Shown one piece after another: positions 34,176 through 43,759 of a stretch of DNA of 64,000 nucleotides (positions within the stretch are counted from its first letter, which is position 1; the number at the start of each line of letters is the position of its first letter). Origin of the DNA: Aspidiotus rigidus (taxonomy: Eukaryota > Arthropoda > Insecta > Hemiptera > Diaspididae); the NCBI GenBank assembly GCA_035079385.1, contig JAVHKY010000009.1:1798001-1862000 (forward strand), in the 5' to 3' direction. The notes below the pieces were generated by a model that was given only the letters and a program-made list of their open reading frames with translations, made no database searches and had not been told where the DNA came from. The position numbers and the translations under genes are program-made.

Positions 34176-35113
34176 CTATGGAGTATGACTAATAATAATG
34201 AAAAATAGCTAGAAAAATGAACAACTCGCCATTGCCACTATCCGTTCAAAAATAAATTTAACAAAACAAATAAAATTTGACAAAACAAAATTCAACGCTC
34301 TAGGGGCTGTGGGAAGCGAGATACAAGTGTACTAAATTTGAACGAAAAGGTTTCATCAGAAATAAAATCCAATGAACCCTTGGTAAAGAACGAACGAAGA
34401 ATGAACCTGTCGAATGATGAAAGGTTCTTCACAATACACGTACTGATAACGAAAGTGGTAAACGTATAGGAAAATCCGCTTCTCCCAACGTAAGCAGCTA
34501 CTCGCAGCTATTCGTAAGAAGCTACTCGTAATAGTGAAAAATTTTCAACAAAAGTAAAAATTTCTCGAGAACTACTCATCCGATCCTCAAAAAAAATGCA
34601 GGTGCACATCTTCAAATATAATACTACAATATGGCCGAGTTACAAAAAAATCCATCGGGTAGTTTCGGAGGAGTTCCGCGGACAAAAAGGTACTCGAAAT
34701 ACTGCAAAATTTCTCAACAAATTGAAAATTTCTCGAGAACTACTCACCCGATTTTCAAAAAAATTGCAGGTGCACATCTTCAGATATACTACTACAATAT
34801 GGCTAAGTTACAAAAAAATCCATCGGGTAGTTTCGGAGGAGTTCCGCGGACAAAAAAATCTTATATATATATATAAGGAAACCTGAAATTTTTTTTTATG
34901 CTAGTTGTGATCTAGGACCCCTAAAACGTCGAGAAAGTTCATTGCCCACTCCCCCTGTTGACCTTGCTACGGGTGTAATACCTCACTTTTCTAGTTAGAA
35001 AAGTCGGTAAAAGAGAAGTTTAAAAAGAAATACAGTTGTAATGAGATCAATGACTATCATTCCCCACCTCCCAAAAAAAAAAAAAAAATATTATAATTAT
35101 TTGAAATTACCTT

Positions 35114-36003
35114 ATGCGTGCAGTCATCAACCTCTTTGCTGACAGCACGCAGTCGGCATCGTGATTGCTAAATATGTGCAAAATACTGATGAGTGCCTGC
35201 GATTGGCGATACTTGAATGCAGATTGCGCGCATTCAGCAAATCATCATTTCGAGTAGTATCCTGAATTTGTGCAGTTAACAAGTGCGCGCAGTTGCTAAA
35301 AGAAATTCTGCCAAATTCATGCATACAAAAATATATTGGGCATACGTAATAGGCCAAAAACTGAAAGATTGATTAATTTTGAAAAAAATATAGCAAATTA
35401 CGCTAAAAATATTCAATTAATTAAAAAGGTTTTAAGTTGTTGACATGTTATTGTCGCACGTGCGGCCGGCGTGGCAAGCAGAATTGCATTGGAGCCCAGA
35501 CTTGACGCACGCACATCGCTTTGTGAGACACTTTTGCCGGCAGTTCCAGCGACAATAACCCTGTCCAGTTCTAACGAAATCGAGCCGGACCAATTCTCGA
35601 ATCCTGAATTCGACTTCCGGGACATCGCTCACTGCTAAGGAAGTACACTTTGTCGCGTCCAGAGCATTTCGTTCAAGGATTTTCGTTCTTACCATGAATT
35701 TACCATCTTCTTCCATTACGACTATGAGATTTCGAGCGTCGCTACGACCCTGATCAAACTCAGGAATACGTAAGAGAGCATTGCCTCCCTCTTTCTGAGG
35801 GGGAAGTAAACCTTTCCCTCGAGTAACCATTCTGTCAGCTTCTTCCTTCAAATTTTTAGCGGGTGTACACGAATGCGCGCATTCCGCAAAAAAATATTGC
35901 CGAATTAGAGTCAAAAAATACATTCTCATCATTTATTGCGCGCAGTCGGAAAAAAATTTTTGGGATGCGTGCTGTCAGCAAAGTGGTTGATGACTGCGCG
36001 CAT
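35114..36003 (-). mobile_element. 890-bp DNA transposon with 38-bp inverted ends, CXC tail only
   Basis: Left end ATGCGTGCAGTCATCAACCT and the other-strand right end ATGCGCGCAGTCATCAACCA continue through CTTTGCTGACAGCACGCA, giving 38 bp with two mismatches. TGCGCGCA is repeated below both ends (near 35235, 35286, 35872, 35938), like subterminal transposase-binding repeats. The interior encodes on the minus strand only the C-terminal part of an integrase-type protein. No target duplication is obvious. Confidence 0.75.
35432..35932 (-). CDS. Transposon-derived protein with C-terminal CXC domain
   Basis: An uninterrupted frame of 166 codons. The first 25 or so read through the element's subterminal repeats, and homologous sequence begins around TPAKNLKEEADRM. 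Then comes a linker typical of integrase-type transposases (PEFDQGRSDARNLIVVMEED, LAVSDVPEVEFRIREL, then TGQGY), and a Cys-rich CXC block, CRWNCRQKCLTKRCACVKSG then LQCNSACH and CDN. The same architecture ends KRAB-A domain-containing protein 2-like/Ginger-type integrases and resembles tesmin/TSO1 DNA-binding domains. The integrase core is absent. It could be a simple deletion product or a DNA-binding fragment able to interfere with a full-length relative. Confidence 0.6.
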   Translation of the reverse strand: MMRMYFLTLIRQYFFAECAHSCTPAKNLKEEADRMVTRGKGLLPPQKEGGNALLRIPEFDQGRSDARNLIVVMEEDGKFMVRTKILERNALDATKCTSLAVSDVPEVEFRIRELVRLDFVRTGQGYCRWNCRQKCLTKRCACVKSGLQCNSACHAGRTCDNNMSTT

Positions 36004-36004
36004 T

Positions 36005-36250
36005 GTGTATATATATACTAGCCGCTTGCGGCGCGCCTGGCAGCCTCGCGCGAGCTGACTCGCGCTACGCGCTCGTGATGACGGGCTCGCGCTTCGCGCT
36101 CGCTGTTTTGTATCGCGCTGCGCGCTGCATGACGGACTCGCGCTTCGCGCTCGTCAATTCGTGGTGACACACTCGTGCTTTGTGCTTGCTGATTTGGGGT
36201 GACAGACTATCACTTGCTGTGAGATACCTACACGACAAAGCGGATTTTCA
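36005..36250. repeat. CpG-rich tandem repeat
   Basis: Degenerate units of about 40-45 bp built on TGACGGACTCGCGCTTCGCG and CTCGCTG. A weaker relative lies at about 27190-27290 in intron 4. Confidence 0.6.
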
Positions 36251-36341
36251 CTCCCACTTCCATCAGTACTAAAGTACACACACACAGTTCAGAACCAAGC
36301 CAGGCGCTAACATTTATAGTTCTATCCTACACCTACATCTG

Positions 36342-36906
36342 TCAACAGCAAGACTTGGGTTTCTGTCCAGTAACAATAATAATATTATTCATCAGAAATT
36401 CTCTAAAGCCCCACCAAATCTCATTACCGCCATATCTTGATACCAATGAAATTTTCCTCATTAGATATTTACCAATATTTAATAATTTGATTGATGAATC
36501 GAATAGAGCAGCTACTATTTCAAGCGGTTCTATATTCATAATTCTATTTATGCAATCGATCAATAACACATTTGAACTACTCGCTATTTTTAAACTCTTT
36601 CTCCGGTTAATGAGTAATGATCCACAGCTCGACCCGCTAATTGTCAGTCTTTTCATCTGGTCGACTTCACTCACAAGGGAAAACAGAAAACCAGGGTGTT
36701 TATTTCGTTCCAGTATTGGTATTCTCGGGAAATCTAGAGTTCAACTTTTTGCTACCTAATTCTACTTCGTTCCACATTTCATCCCTGATCAAAATTGAAT
36801 TAGCTATTAAAATGATAACTGTAGGCAAAAGTATCCAAAAAAAGTCCATTAGCTTTTGAGCAGCTTTACAATTAGCATAGGAATAACACAAGAACATTAA
36901 GATCAT
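36342..36906 (-). pseudogene. Membrane-protein-like coding remnant, unassigned
   Basis: Two successive minus-strand frames abut with one frame change at about 36700. The first (36906-36700) has a hydrophobic segment, FFWILLPTVIILIANSILI. The second (about 36710-36342) is 110-120 codons with LIDCINRIMNIEPLEIVAAL and EIWWGFREFLMNNIIIV. Composition and segment spacing recall the end of an insect chemoreceptor or other membrane protein, but I cannot name a family. The right side is cut by a tandem repeat. It could equally be one exon pair of a host gene nested in the calpain intron. Confidence 0.25.
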
Positions 36907-37640
36907 CCATCAGAAAGAAATCCTAGCTACTTCCCCTGAAAAGTATTCAAATTACGCGAACCATTCATGATTGAAATACTGTATTTTTTCGAATATTCAA
37001 ATATTTTTCCGTTCTAGACAATCCGAATAGATCGTAGGCTGCTTGAAACAGTAAACAGTACATTAAGATCATCCATCAGAAAGAAATCCTAGCTACTTCC
37101 CCTGAAAAGTATTCAAATTACGCGAACCATTCATGATTGAAATACTGTATTTTTTCGAATATTCAAATATTTTTCCGTTCTAGACAATCCGAATAGATCG
37201 TAGGCTGCTTGAAACAGTAAACAGTTTGGAACACGCTTACAAACAGAGAAAAGCGTGCGACGGCGTGATAACATGAATTGAAATACTGTATTTTTTCGAA
37301 TTTTCGAATATTTTTTCCTTCTAGACAATCCGAATAAATCGTAGGCAGCGTGTGGAATCCGAATAGATCGTAGGCTGCTTGAAACAGTAAACAGTTTGGA
37401 ACACGCTTACATACAGAGAAAAGCGTGCGACGGCGGCGTGATAACATGAATTGAAATACTGTATTTTTTCGAATTTTCGAATATTTTTTCCTTCTAGACA
37501 ATCCGAATAAATCGTAGGCAGCTTGGAACACGCTTACAAACAGATAAAAGCATGCGGCGGCGGCGTGATAACATGAATCGAAATTATTTTTCCGTTCTAG
37601 ACGATCCGAGGAAATGGTACGCAGCTTGGAACACGCTTAG
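36893..37640. repeat. Satellite-like tandem array, about five units
   Basis: Units of roughly 130-170 bp share TTGAAATACTGTATTTTTTC, TTCTAGACAATCCGAATA, GATCGTAGGCTGCTTG and ACACGCTTACAAACAGAG. The first two units repeat exactly with a period of 166 bp (starting at 36895 and 37061); later ones gain the AAAGCGTGCGACGGCG part. Strong identity suggests recent amplification. Confidence 0.85.
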
Positions 37641-38474
37641 TAAACAGCAAATTCAAATGATACCCGTATTTGTAAGAATCAATTCAAGACGCACATACTA
37701 CTTGAATGAATAGATGAAAGAGAATATACGTACACTGAAAAGATGAACTCTAGAAAATAATCCAATCTGAAACGAAACAGAATAACAACCTTATGAGAAT
37801 TGAAATAACACGGGGGAAATGACGAAAAAATAATGATAATTATACATAAGCTGAAGCTTGAATACGTTTACGCAGTATAACTCTGTACAATAGGTTAATT
37901 TTCTGAGGTGAAATATCATTATCAAATTAACAGAAAATGAATACGAATGAGTTCTACTGAAGCTCAGTTAACCCTATTATTAAATTAATTAATTAAATTG
38001 TAATAATTCTCAATCACGTTTCGATGTATTTTCGTTTTTGCTGACAATCGAATGAGAGCTGAAAGTTGAACGACTCCGGCGTGAGATAGACGGACTCGTT
38101 GATTTAGCCCACATACGATACAACGATGCACGGTAGTAGATAAATTTTAATACTTACATCAAAAGTACTTCAAATACCGCAAATAATAACTGGAAAATAC
38201 CACTGGAAATTCAAGCAAAAATTGTAAAAATGACCGCAACTAAAATATTCACGTACGTACTGATCCAGATCTGATTACGTACAGACAGATTCAGATTTCC
38301 AACGTTCAAACATTCAAAAAATTTTGTTTTTTTTAGACCAATAAGAAAAGAGTATGAACTATGGCGATGATCGACTGACAGCACCCTTGGTGTTCCCACG
38401 TTACAGTTTCAGTTTACTGATTACACCGACCGACGTATACGCAATGTTTACAAAGCATGCTTTATTATATAGGA

Positions 38475-38586
38475 TGTCGTAGGCACTTAGCGTAAAATGA
38501 CTTTTCACGAAATGACCAAAAATTTGGTCAGGTACTGTAACATTATTTCATTACAGTATGTGATCAATCTTTGGTCATTTCATGAA
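38475..38586 (+). repeat. Left terminal inverted repeat with nested palindromes
   Basis: Pairs with 39393-39505. Within it TTCACGAAATGACCAAA pairs with TTTGGTCATTTCATGAA, GACCAAAAATTTGGTC folds on itself, and TACTGTAA pairs with TTACAGTA. Confidence 0.85.
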
Positions 38587-38764
38587 ACGCACAATCTATT
38601 TTCGGCCGATAGTGAACGAATCATTGTAACACGATGTGACCGGTTGTTTAGTCATTTCATGAAGTACCCTCAGTCGTATCTCTCAGTCGTTAATCGTGCT
38701 GCGTTAAAGTGAATTTTATATTGCATTTACATTTATTTTTGTCTCGTACCCGTTTTTTGTTCAA

Positions 38765-38872
38765 ATGGCGCAAAATTTTTACAATGAACTGACAAAATAT
38801 TACGCTACTAGGTTGAATAAAACACCCTTCAAGAAAGTTGAAATCGAGTATATCAAGTGGGTTCTCCAGTAG
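38765..38872 (+). pseudogene. Transposase N-terminal remnant
   Basis: ATG at 38765 opens 35 codons, MAQNFYNELTKYYATRLNKT and so on, to TAG at 38870. The start resembles the N-terminus of integrase-type (KRAB-A domain-containing protein 2-like) transposases. It overlaps, in another frame, the start of the C-terminal piece, so the deletion joined the two ends out of frame near 38855. Confidence 0.5.
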
Positions 38873-39129
38873 GTATCATTAAGCAATGGTTTACTGCTGA
38901 AACATTTTTGGCCACTCGAACCCCATTGCTTGCCGTAAACGACGTAAATCGGGATGTTTTCGTATCAGTGAGAGAAGCAGTCGCGAAAACTACTGGTGGA
39001 CAGGGATTTGCAAAATGTAACTGTAAACCATCCACGAAGCAGTGCCGCACGAACCGATGCGCTTGTTTCAGAAAAGGCGCAATGTGTAATAGTCGATGTC
39101 ATGGTAGTTCACCTCGTCAAAATAAATGA
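38857..39129 (+). pseudogene. Transposase C-terminal remnant with CXC domain
   Basis: About 90 codons: GIIKQWFTAETFLATR, LLAVNDVNRDVFVSVREAVA, TGGQGFAKCNC, then KQCRTNRCACFRKG and MCNSRCH before TGA. The GGQGF-KC-C lead and Cys spacing parallel the protein at 35432-35932, though the two elements have unrelated ends. It has no ATG in its own frame near the junction, so translation would need an alternative start. The integrase core is deleted. Confidence 0.65.
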
Positions 39130-39392
39130 TTTTCGTAGGGAAGAATTAACTTGTTGACGTTCTATTTACCTCTCTGGTAGGCAAAATCATTTTCTCTTAA
39201 TTATAAATATTTTTAAATTTCCTTTTTTAGGCTACGTATACTGTGATCATTCAGTGATAATATTACATTATATTGTTTTCAGTACTGATGCTGTGAATAA
39301 TTTTTTCCCACCAGGTACCGCTATCTTAAGAAATGACCGGTCACTTGCTGTAATGCTTCTGATACATCATCTGTCTGTTTTTAAATTTACAC

Positions 39393-39501
39393 TTCATGAA
39401 ATGACCAGAAAGTTGATCACATACTGTAATGAAATAATGTTACAGTACCTGACCAAATTTTTGGTCATTTCGTGAAAAGTCATTTTACGCTAAGTGGCTA
39501 C

Positions 39502-39505
<4 letters not shown>
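39393..39505 (-). repeat. Right terminal inverted repeat
   Basis: Inverse of 38475-38586; small differences include AGAAAGTTGATC against the left arm's ATCAATCTTTGG part. Confidence 0.85.

Positions 39506-39551
<46 letters not shown>
39505..39551. repeat. (AT)n microsatellite
   Basis: About 23 uninterrupted AT units directly beside the transposon's right end. Confidence 0.95.
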
Positions 39552-39554
<3 letters not shown>

Positions 39555-39581
39555 GAGAGGATGGGTTAATCCAAGGCAAAG

Positions 39582-39815
39582 ATGACAAACAATGCAAAAT
39601 TTAAGGGAGAAGGTAATGCTTATGGGTGGGGGACAAATGTATCCAAAGCTACGGCAAGAAAGTATGACCATCTGAATAATCAATCAGGAGTGTTATACAA
39701 GGGACAAAGGGTTGGAATCTTTCATAGACGTGGGATGATTGAGTCAGATTGTCATTATTCAAGTTACGAAGCTTCTGTTATTGAGTTTCTAGACCGAGTT
39801 GAAACAATCATATGA
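39582..39815 (+). CDS. Small unassigned protein-coding candidate, 77 codons
   Basis: An ATG at 39582 follows an in-frame TAA and opens 77 codons to TGA. The product (MTNNAKFKGEGNAYGWGTNV, LYKGQRVGIFHRRGM, YSSYEASVIEFLDRVE) has a soluble, globular look with many charged and aromatic residues. AATAAA lies at 39863-39868, 48 bases after the stop. It shares the calpain's strand inside intron 6 and could be a short nested gene, a retrocopy of part of a gene, or a piece of a mobile element. I do not recognise the family. Confidence 0.4.
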   Translation: MTNNAKFKGEGNAYGWGTNVSKATARKYDHLNNQSGVLYKGQRVGIFHRRGMIESDCHYSSYEASVIEFLDRVETII

Positions 39816-39862
39816 TCATAAAAGAGTTTAAACATAATATTATTGAAATATTATTTTGATGT

Positions 39863-39868
39863 AATAAA
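39863..39868 (+). promoter_or_regulatory. Polyadenylation signal AATAAA
   Basis: Canonical signal after the 77-codon frame at 39582-39815. Confidence 0.35.
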
Positions 39869-39963
39869 GCTTCAATATTTTCAAAAAGAAGTATAAACAA
39901 CAAGAAAGTCATTCTGGAGTACACAGATGAATCAGTATTACCTTATTAATTTTATGGCATTCA

Positions 39964-40600
39964 ACAGGGAACCTCTTGTATTGGCGAGGGGGTCTCTTGA
40001 AGAGAAAACGGGGTAGCCCAGAAAAAAGTGGAACTTGGAATTTTTTCGAGCTATGTATGATAGGAAGGGGACTTGAAAAAATTCCGACCTTCGAGCTATA
40101 TAATAAGAGGGGGGGAACGGAAAATTGCGAGTATCAAGCTGTATTTGATTGGAGCTAATTTCGAATAATTTCTTCTTTTGAGCTATGTATGATAGAAGAG
40201 GAACTTTGAAAATCACGACTCTCTTAACGAAGTTAAACGAGGAATGCAGAGACCTTTTCTGTGGATCTAATTGGTTTTAACAACGAGTCAAAACCAAAAC
40301 ATTTGAGAAATGAACTGTAATTGAAATTTATATGTGTGATTTTTAATATTATTAATTATAATATGATAGAAGGAAGACTTGGAAAATTCTGATTTCCAAC
40401 TTGCAAGCTATGCTGAATGATAGAACGAGGACTTTAAAGGCAGACGGCGGGGCGCAAAAATTTTCAAAAGGCGCAAGGCCCTCTAAAAGATACGTTTTCC
40501 GTTGATTTCGAGTTATAAAATATGATAGGAGGGGGAGGGGATTTTGAAAAATTATGGCTTCCTTAACAAAGTTAAACGAGGAAAGCAAAAAAGCTATTCT
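39964..40600. repeat. Family A repeats, copy 4 (rearranged)
   Basis: Begins AACAGGGAACCTCTTGTATT, has minisatellite units (ACTTGGAATTTTTTCGAGCT and others) and two inverted right-end motifs: CTTAACGAAGTTAAACGAGG near 40223 and TTCCTTAACAAAGTTAAACG near 40560. Confidence 0.5.
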
Positions 40601-40679
40601 ATGGGGCGCATTGGTTTTAAACGTGGAAGTTGCTCTTTCATGATATATAATATTGTAAAAGTTGGAATTAACATTATGC

Positions 40680-40803
40680 AACTTCTTTGGTGGATGAAAA
40701 ATTCGAATTTTTTATGCTACCCTGTGTACATAGTTTGATATTTGAAATTTTGCTAAGGGCTACTTCTGTATATTTGAATTTGACTAATATAAAGAGATTT
40801 TCT
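40680..40803 (+). repeat. 125-bp direct repeat I, copy 1
   Basis: Nearly identical to 48705-48833 (CTTCTTTGGTGGATGAAAAA, TGCTACCCTGTGTACATAG, GGGCTACTTCTGTATA); the second copy has a few extra bases near its end. Confidence 0.85.
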
Positions 40804-40884
40804 TCCATTTTGTTAGGAGATTACATCCTCAGAAAACGTCCGCGTCCGCGAAGTTAGTAACCTAAGGTTAGGTTAGGTTACGGG

Positions 40885-40965
40885 ACTTGGAAGAATTTCA
40901 AGTCTCGAGCTATATATAATAGGGGGAGGGGGGACTTGGAAGAATTTTGACTTTCGAGCTCTTTT
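40885..40965 (+). repeat. Family A minisatellite units
   Basis: Two units of GGGACTTGGAAGAATTT with CGAGCTATATATAATAGG. AGGTTAGGTTAGGTTA just before, at about 40865, is an (AGGTT)n run like the insect telomere TTAGG unit, only about three units long. Confidence 0.5.
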
Positions 40966-41054
40966 ATTTTGGAAAAACTATGGTATATCCTTGCACGAGA
41001 AAATTTGGTATATTCGTTTCTAGTTTTTGTGTTAGCTGTTTTAAAGTTTTTTTT

Positions 41055-41412
41055 TTTCCAAGGTTTACCACACTATGGCAATTTTTAGGGAGAGGTGTCA
41101 GCTTGAAAATGGATTCAGCGACCCAGAAAACCCCCCTGACCAGCTTCTCAACTTTAAAATTACAAAAACAGTACTATTTCAAATTTTGAAGGTATTAACC
41201 CCCTGTGGCACCTTTTAGGGTGGGGTTAGCCCAAAAATGACCTTGAAAATGGATTTAGCGACACAAAAAACCCCGTGATGAGCTTCTCACCTTACTTATT
41301 ACAAAAACAGTACTACTTCAAATTTTGATGACGTTGTTACCCCCTGTGGCACTTTTTAAGGAGAGGTTAGCTCAAAAATGACCTTGAAAATGGATTCAGC
41401 AACCAAAATACA
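41055..41412 (+). repeat. Tandem repeat, 140-bp period, 2.6 units
   Basis: GAAAATGGATTCAGCG-type sequence recurs at 41105, 41245 and 41386, with ACCCCCTGTGGCAC and ACAAAAACAGTACTA in each unit. Confidence 0.85.
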
Positions 41413-41684
41413 CACAAGATCCGTTGTTTTCTTTCCTCTATCCATTACTGTAGAGCTGAGAGGAATTAAGTGCAGCTTTTTTCAATTTCCGACCACTGTG
41501 AAGTGTCTCCGACACTGCCTGGAGCTTTTTCTCCAATTTCAGTCATTGCACTGGCCAAGTGCCTCCAGAGACACACTTCGGAGATCACGAGGCACCTCCA
41601 AACGAATCCACTGGAGGTAACTAAAATCGAAGGGTCATTTTTTGTATTCGTTCAAGAAGCGGGGGCCTCCTCGGGTAACGTTTA

Positions 41685-42195
41685 AACAGGGAACCTGTTC
41701 TATGGGTGGTGGCTGTGAGTAGGTGCTCAACCGAATTATACCAGAAAGACTCGATTTGAATCCTCAATTGATGCCACGAGAATATTAACCTTCAAGGCTG
41801 TCAAGTTGGAGAATATTTTTTCTTTTGAGTTCAACGTCGGGACGTCGTTGATGTCAGTATGGTCATGGCCGTGTAAGCTATGAAACTCAATATCCGCAGA
41901 ATCGTCGACTCGAGAGCAAATGAGATTATTATTATGCTTAGCAATCTCATGTGGTATGATACATAAGTCCCCCCTCCTATCATATATAGCTTGGAGGTCT
42001 AAATTATTCCAAGTCCTTCTCCCATCATATATGGCTCGAAAGTCAAGAAAAATTTAGACTCTACTAGGCTTATAGTAGGCCTAAGACTTCTTTATACTAG
42101 CTTTATATTAGGTCTAGGCTTCCTAGAATTCTCGATATCAAATCCAATTTTACTCATAAAACAAGTTCCCTGCGTTCCTCCTTTAACTTCGTTAA
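41685..42195. repeat. Family A repeat, copy 5
   Basis: Left end AAACAGGGAACCTGTTCTAT, then unrelated-looking sequence, two minisatellite units at 41965-42050, a TATACTAG part and right end CATAAAACAAGTTCCCTGCG. More units follow to 42390, ending with CCCATAAAACAGGTTCC. Confidence 0.6.
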
Positions 42196-42390
42196 TTTTC
42201 CAAGTCACTCTCCTATCATATACCCCTCGGAGGTCGAATCATGTGTCTTGGAGGTCGGATTTTCTCCAAGTCCTCTCCTATTATATATAGCTCCAAAGTC
42301 CGGGCCTGTGACTTCACAATTTGATGACTTCATAAATCTGGTACGTCAACATTTTTCAGATTCTACGTGCCCCATAAAACAGGTTCCTAC

Positions 42391-43759
42391 TACCCATTGT
42401 TTATCTCCATTACAGAACCCGTGAGTTTTTAATAAATTATAATGATGCTCAATTATTACTTCAAAAGGTCAAACATTTTCCAGGTGTCGTAAGATAGCCG
42501 ACAATTTCAAATTTGTTCAAAGACTCTTAATTTGGGTAGAGTCCCCTCTGGGATACCTATTTACCTTCAAAAATTTTCAAATCCTATAAATAGTTGAATT
42601 AGATAGTATCCGTCTTTCGAATAAACCTTTGTCAAGCTATTAGCCCTAGAGTAGCTTCAAAGCTTGTAAAAAAAAAAAAACCTTTCTAACCGTCAACTTG
42701 AGTCGAAATCCTTGTATTAACAAGGCGAAAATTTCCCAAGTTATGAAGTGGGTCGAAGCTCCTACTCATCGTCGGGAGGCTAAGATTTCCATCAAAAAAT
42801 TTTGCAAAAATCTAAAGTAAATCAAAGTAACGCTTCCCGTTTGAACTACAATTTTTGAGCTCCTAGAAGAAATAAGCAAAGATTCATCGGACAAAACCAA
42901 TAATATTAGGCTGGATTTTGATCACAAAGTAATTTATTACAAGAACTCAAACAAGGGATTGTTGAATTTAGTCTTTTTACTCAGGAGAAGATGAAAATGT
43001 AGGTATAAAGAAAATCTGAAATACTACTTCTTACGAAGTTTACAAGGAATTTCAATTTATACTCGAAATAATTACATATTAAAATTCCAACTCCGTCAAT
43101 TACTGAAATCCCCTTTCGAAATTACCACTTTTTTTCGTATCAACAGCAGATAATTAATTCACTCATCTGACCCTGGGGTAGAGTCTCATAGGTTTCAATT
43201 TCTCATAATAGAATGAATAACGAAGGTGAGCACATTTAACTCGAGGACCAGTCTAAAAACTCTCAAAAATGACCTACCGAATAGAATCACAAAATTACAC
43301 TAGGTATAAAGAAACATTTTGTTGCCAATCAAAGTTTCTATTTTTTGCCCAAGTTCATTGGATTTTCTATGTTATTTTTTAATTCGCGCTATTACTCTAA
43401 GGAGCCTTGGCCGTCAACATACTAATTGTTGCCGTTGCCCAGGACGCACCACGTGGAGGTGGCTCCAATGCGTCCCAAGACACTAAAGATCCTAGTCCTA
43501 CACTAAAGACAAAAAAAAAAGAAATTCCCTATGTACAGAAGACTGTGCACTACCACAACAGTCAACCCCGGCTAACGAAGATAAAATCCCAGCGAGGTAT
43601 ATCCGAATGTGGTGCGCTGTACCTACATCTAAAAACATGAGAGAAGGCGCAGGCACCCACGTCAGTCCGCCACGAATTACGAAGACTGTTTATGTCTGCA
43701 ACGTCTCAGTTACAACCTCAGATGGTTGCTTCTTCATTGGCGGAGACAGTAAACTGAGT
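42391..43759. other. Intron sequence without assignable content
   Basis: No repeat family or coding region recognised. A 78-codon frame at 43407-43640 is unassigned. Confidence 0.35.

Larger units (their letters stand above)
32672..35018 (+). repeat. Family B dispersed repeat, copy 2 (longest)
   Basis: Starts with the hairpin ACTCACGCAGTCGCGTGAGT (32677-32696) and ends with ACCTCACTTTTCTAGTTAG and AAAAGTCGGTAAAA. It matches, inverted, the pieces at 14030-15260 and 17578-18175. It contains a duplicated segment around TTCTCGAGAACTACTCAYCC and GTTCCGCGGACAAAAA (near 34560-34690 and 34730-34860). A non-LTR retrotransposon fragment is inserted at about 33700-34175. No protein of its own was recognised. 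Confidence 0.65.
38475..39505 (+). mobile_element. Ginger/integrase-type transposon, internally deleted, 113-bp inverted ends
   Basis: The ends are inverted copies of about 112 bp with only a few differences. They begin TGTCGTAGGCACTTAGCG on the left and TGTCGTAGCCACTTAGCG on the right, which fits the TGTNR start known for Ginger elements. Each end is itself palindromic. Inside are an apparent transposase N-terminus (38765-38872) and C-terminus (38857-39129), with the catalytic integrase part missing. An (AT)n tract touches the right end and may hide the target duplication. Confidence 0.8.

Noticed and set aside
40860..40882. AGGTTAGGTTAGGTTA as a telomere-like repeat
   Set aside because: Only about three units; too short to indicate an interstitial telomere.
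43407..43640. 78-codon frame before the satellite
   Set aside because: No recognisable domain and composition typical of chance frames.
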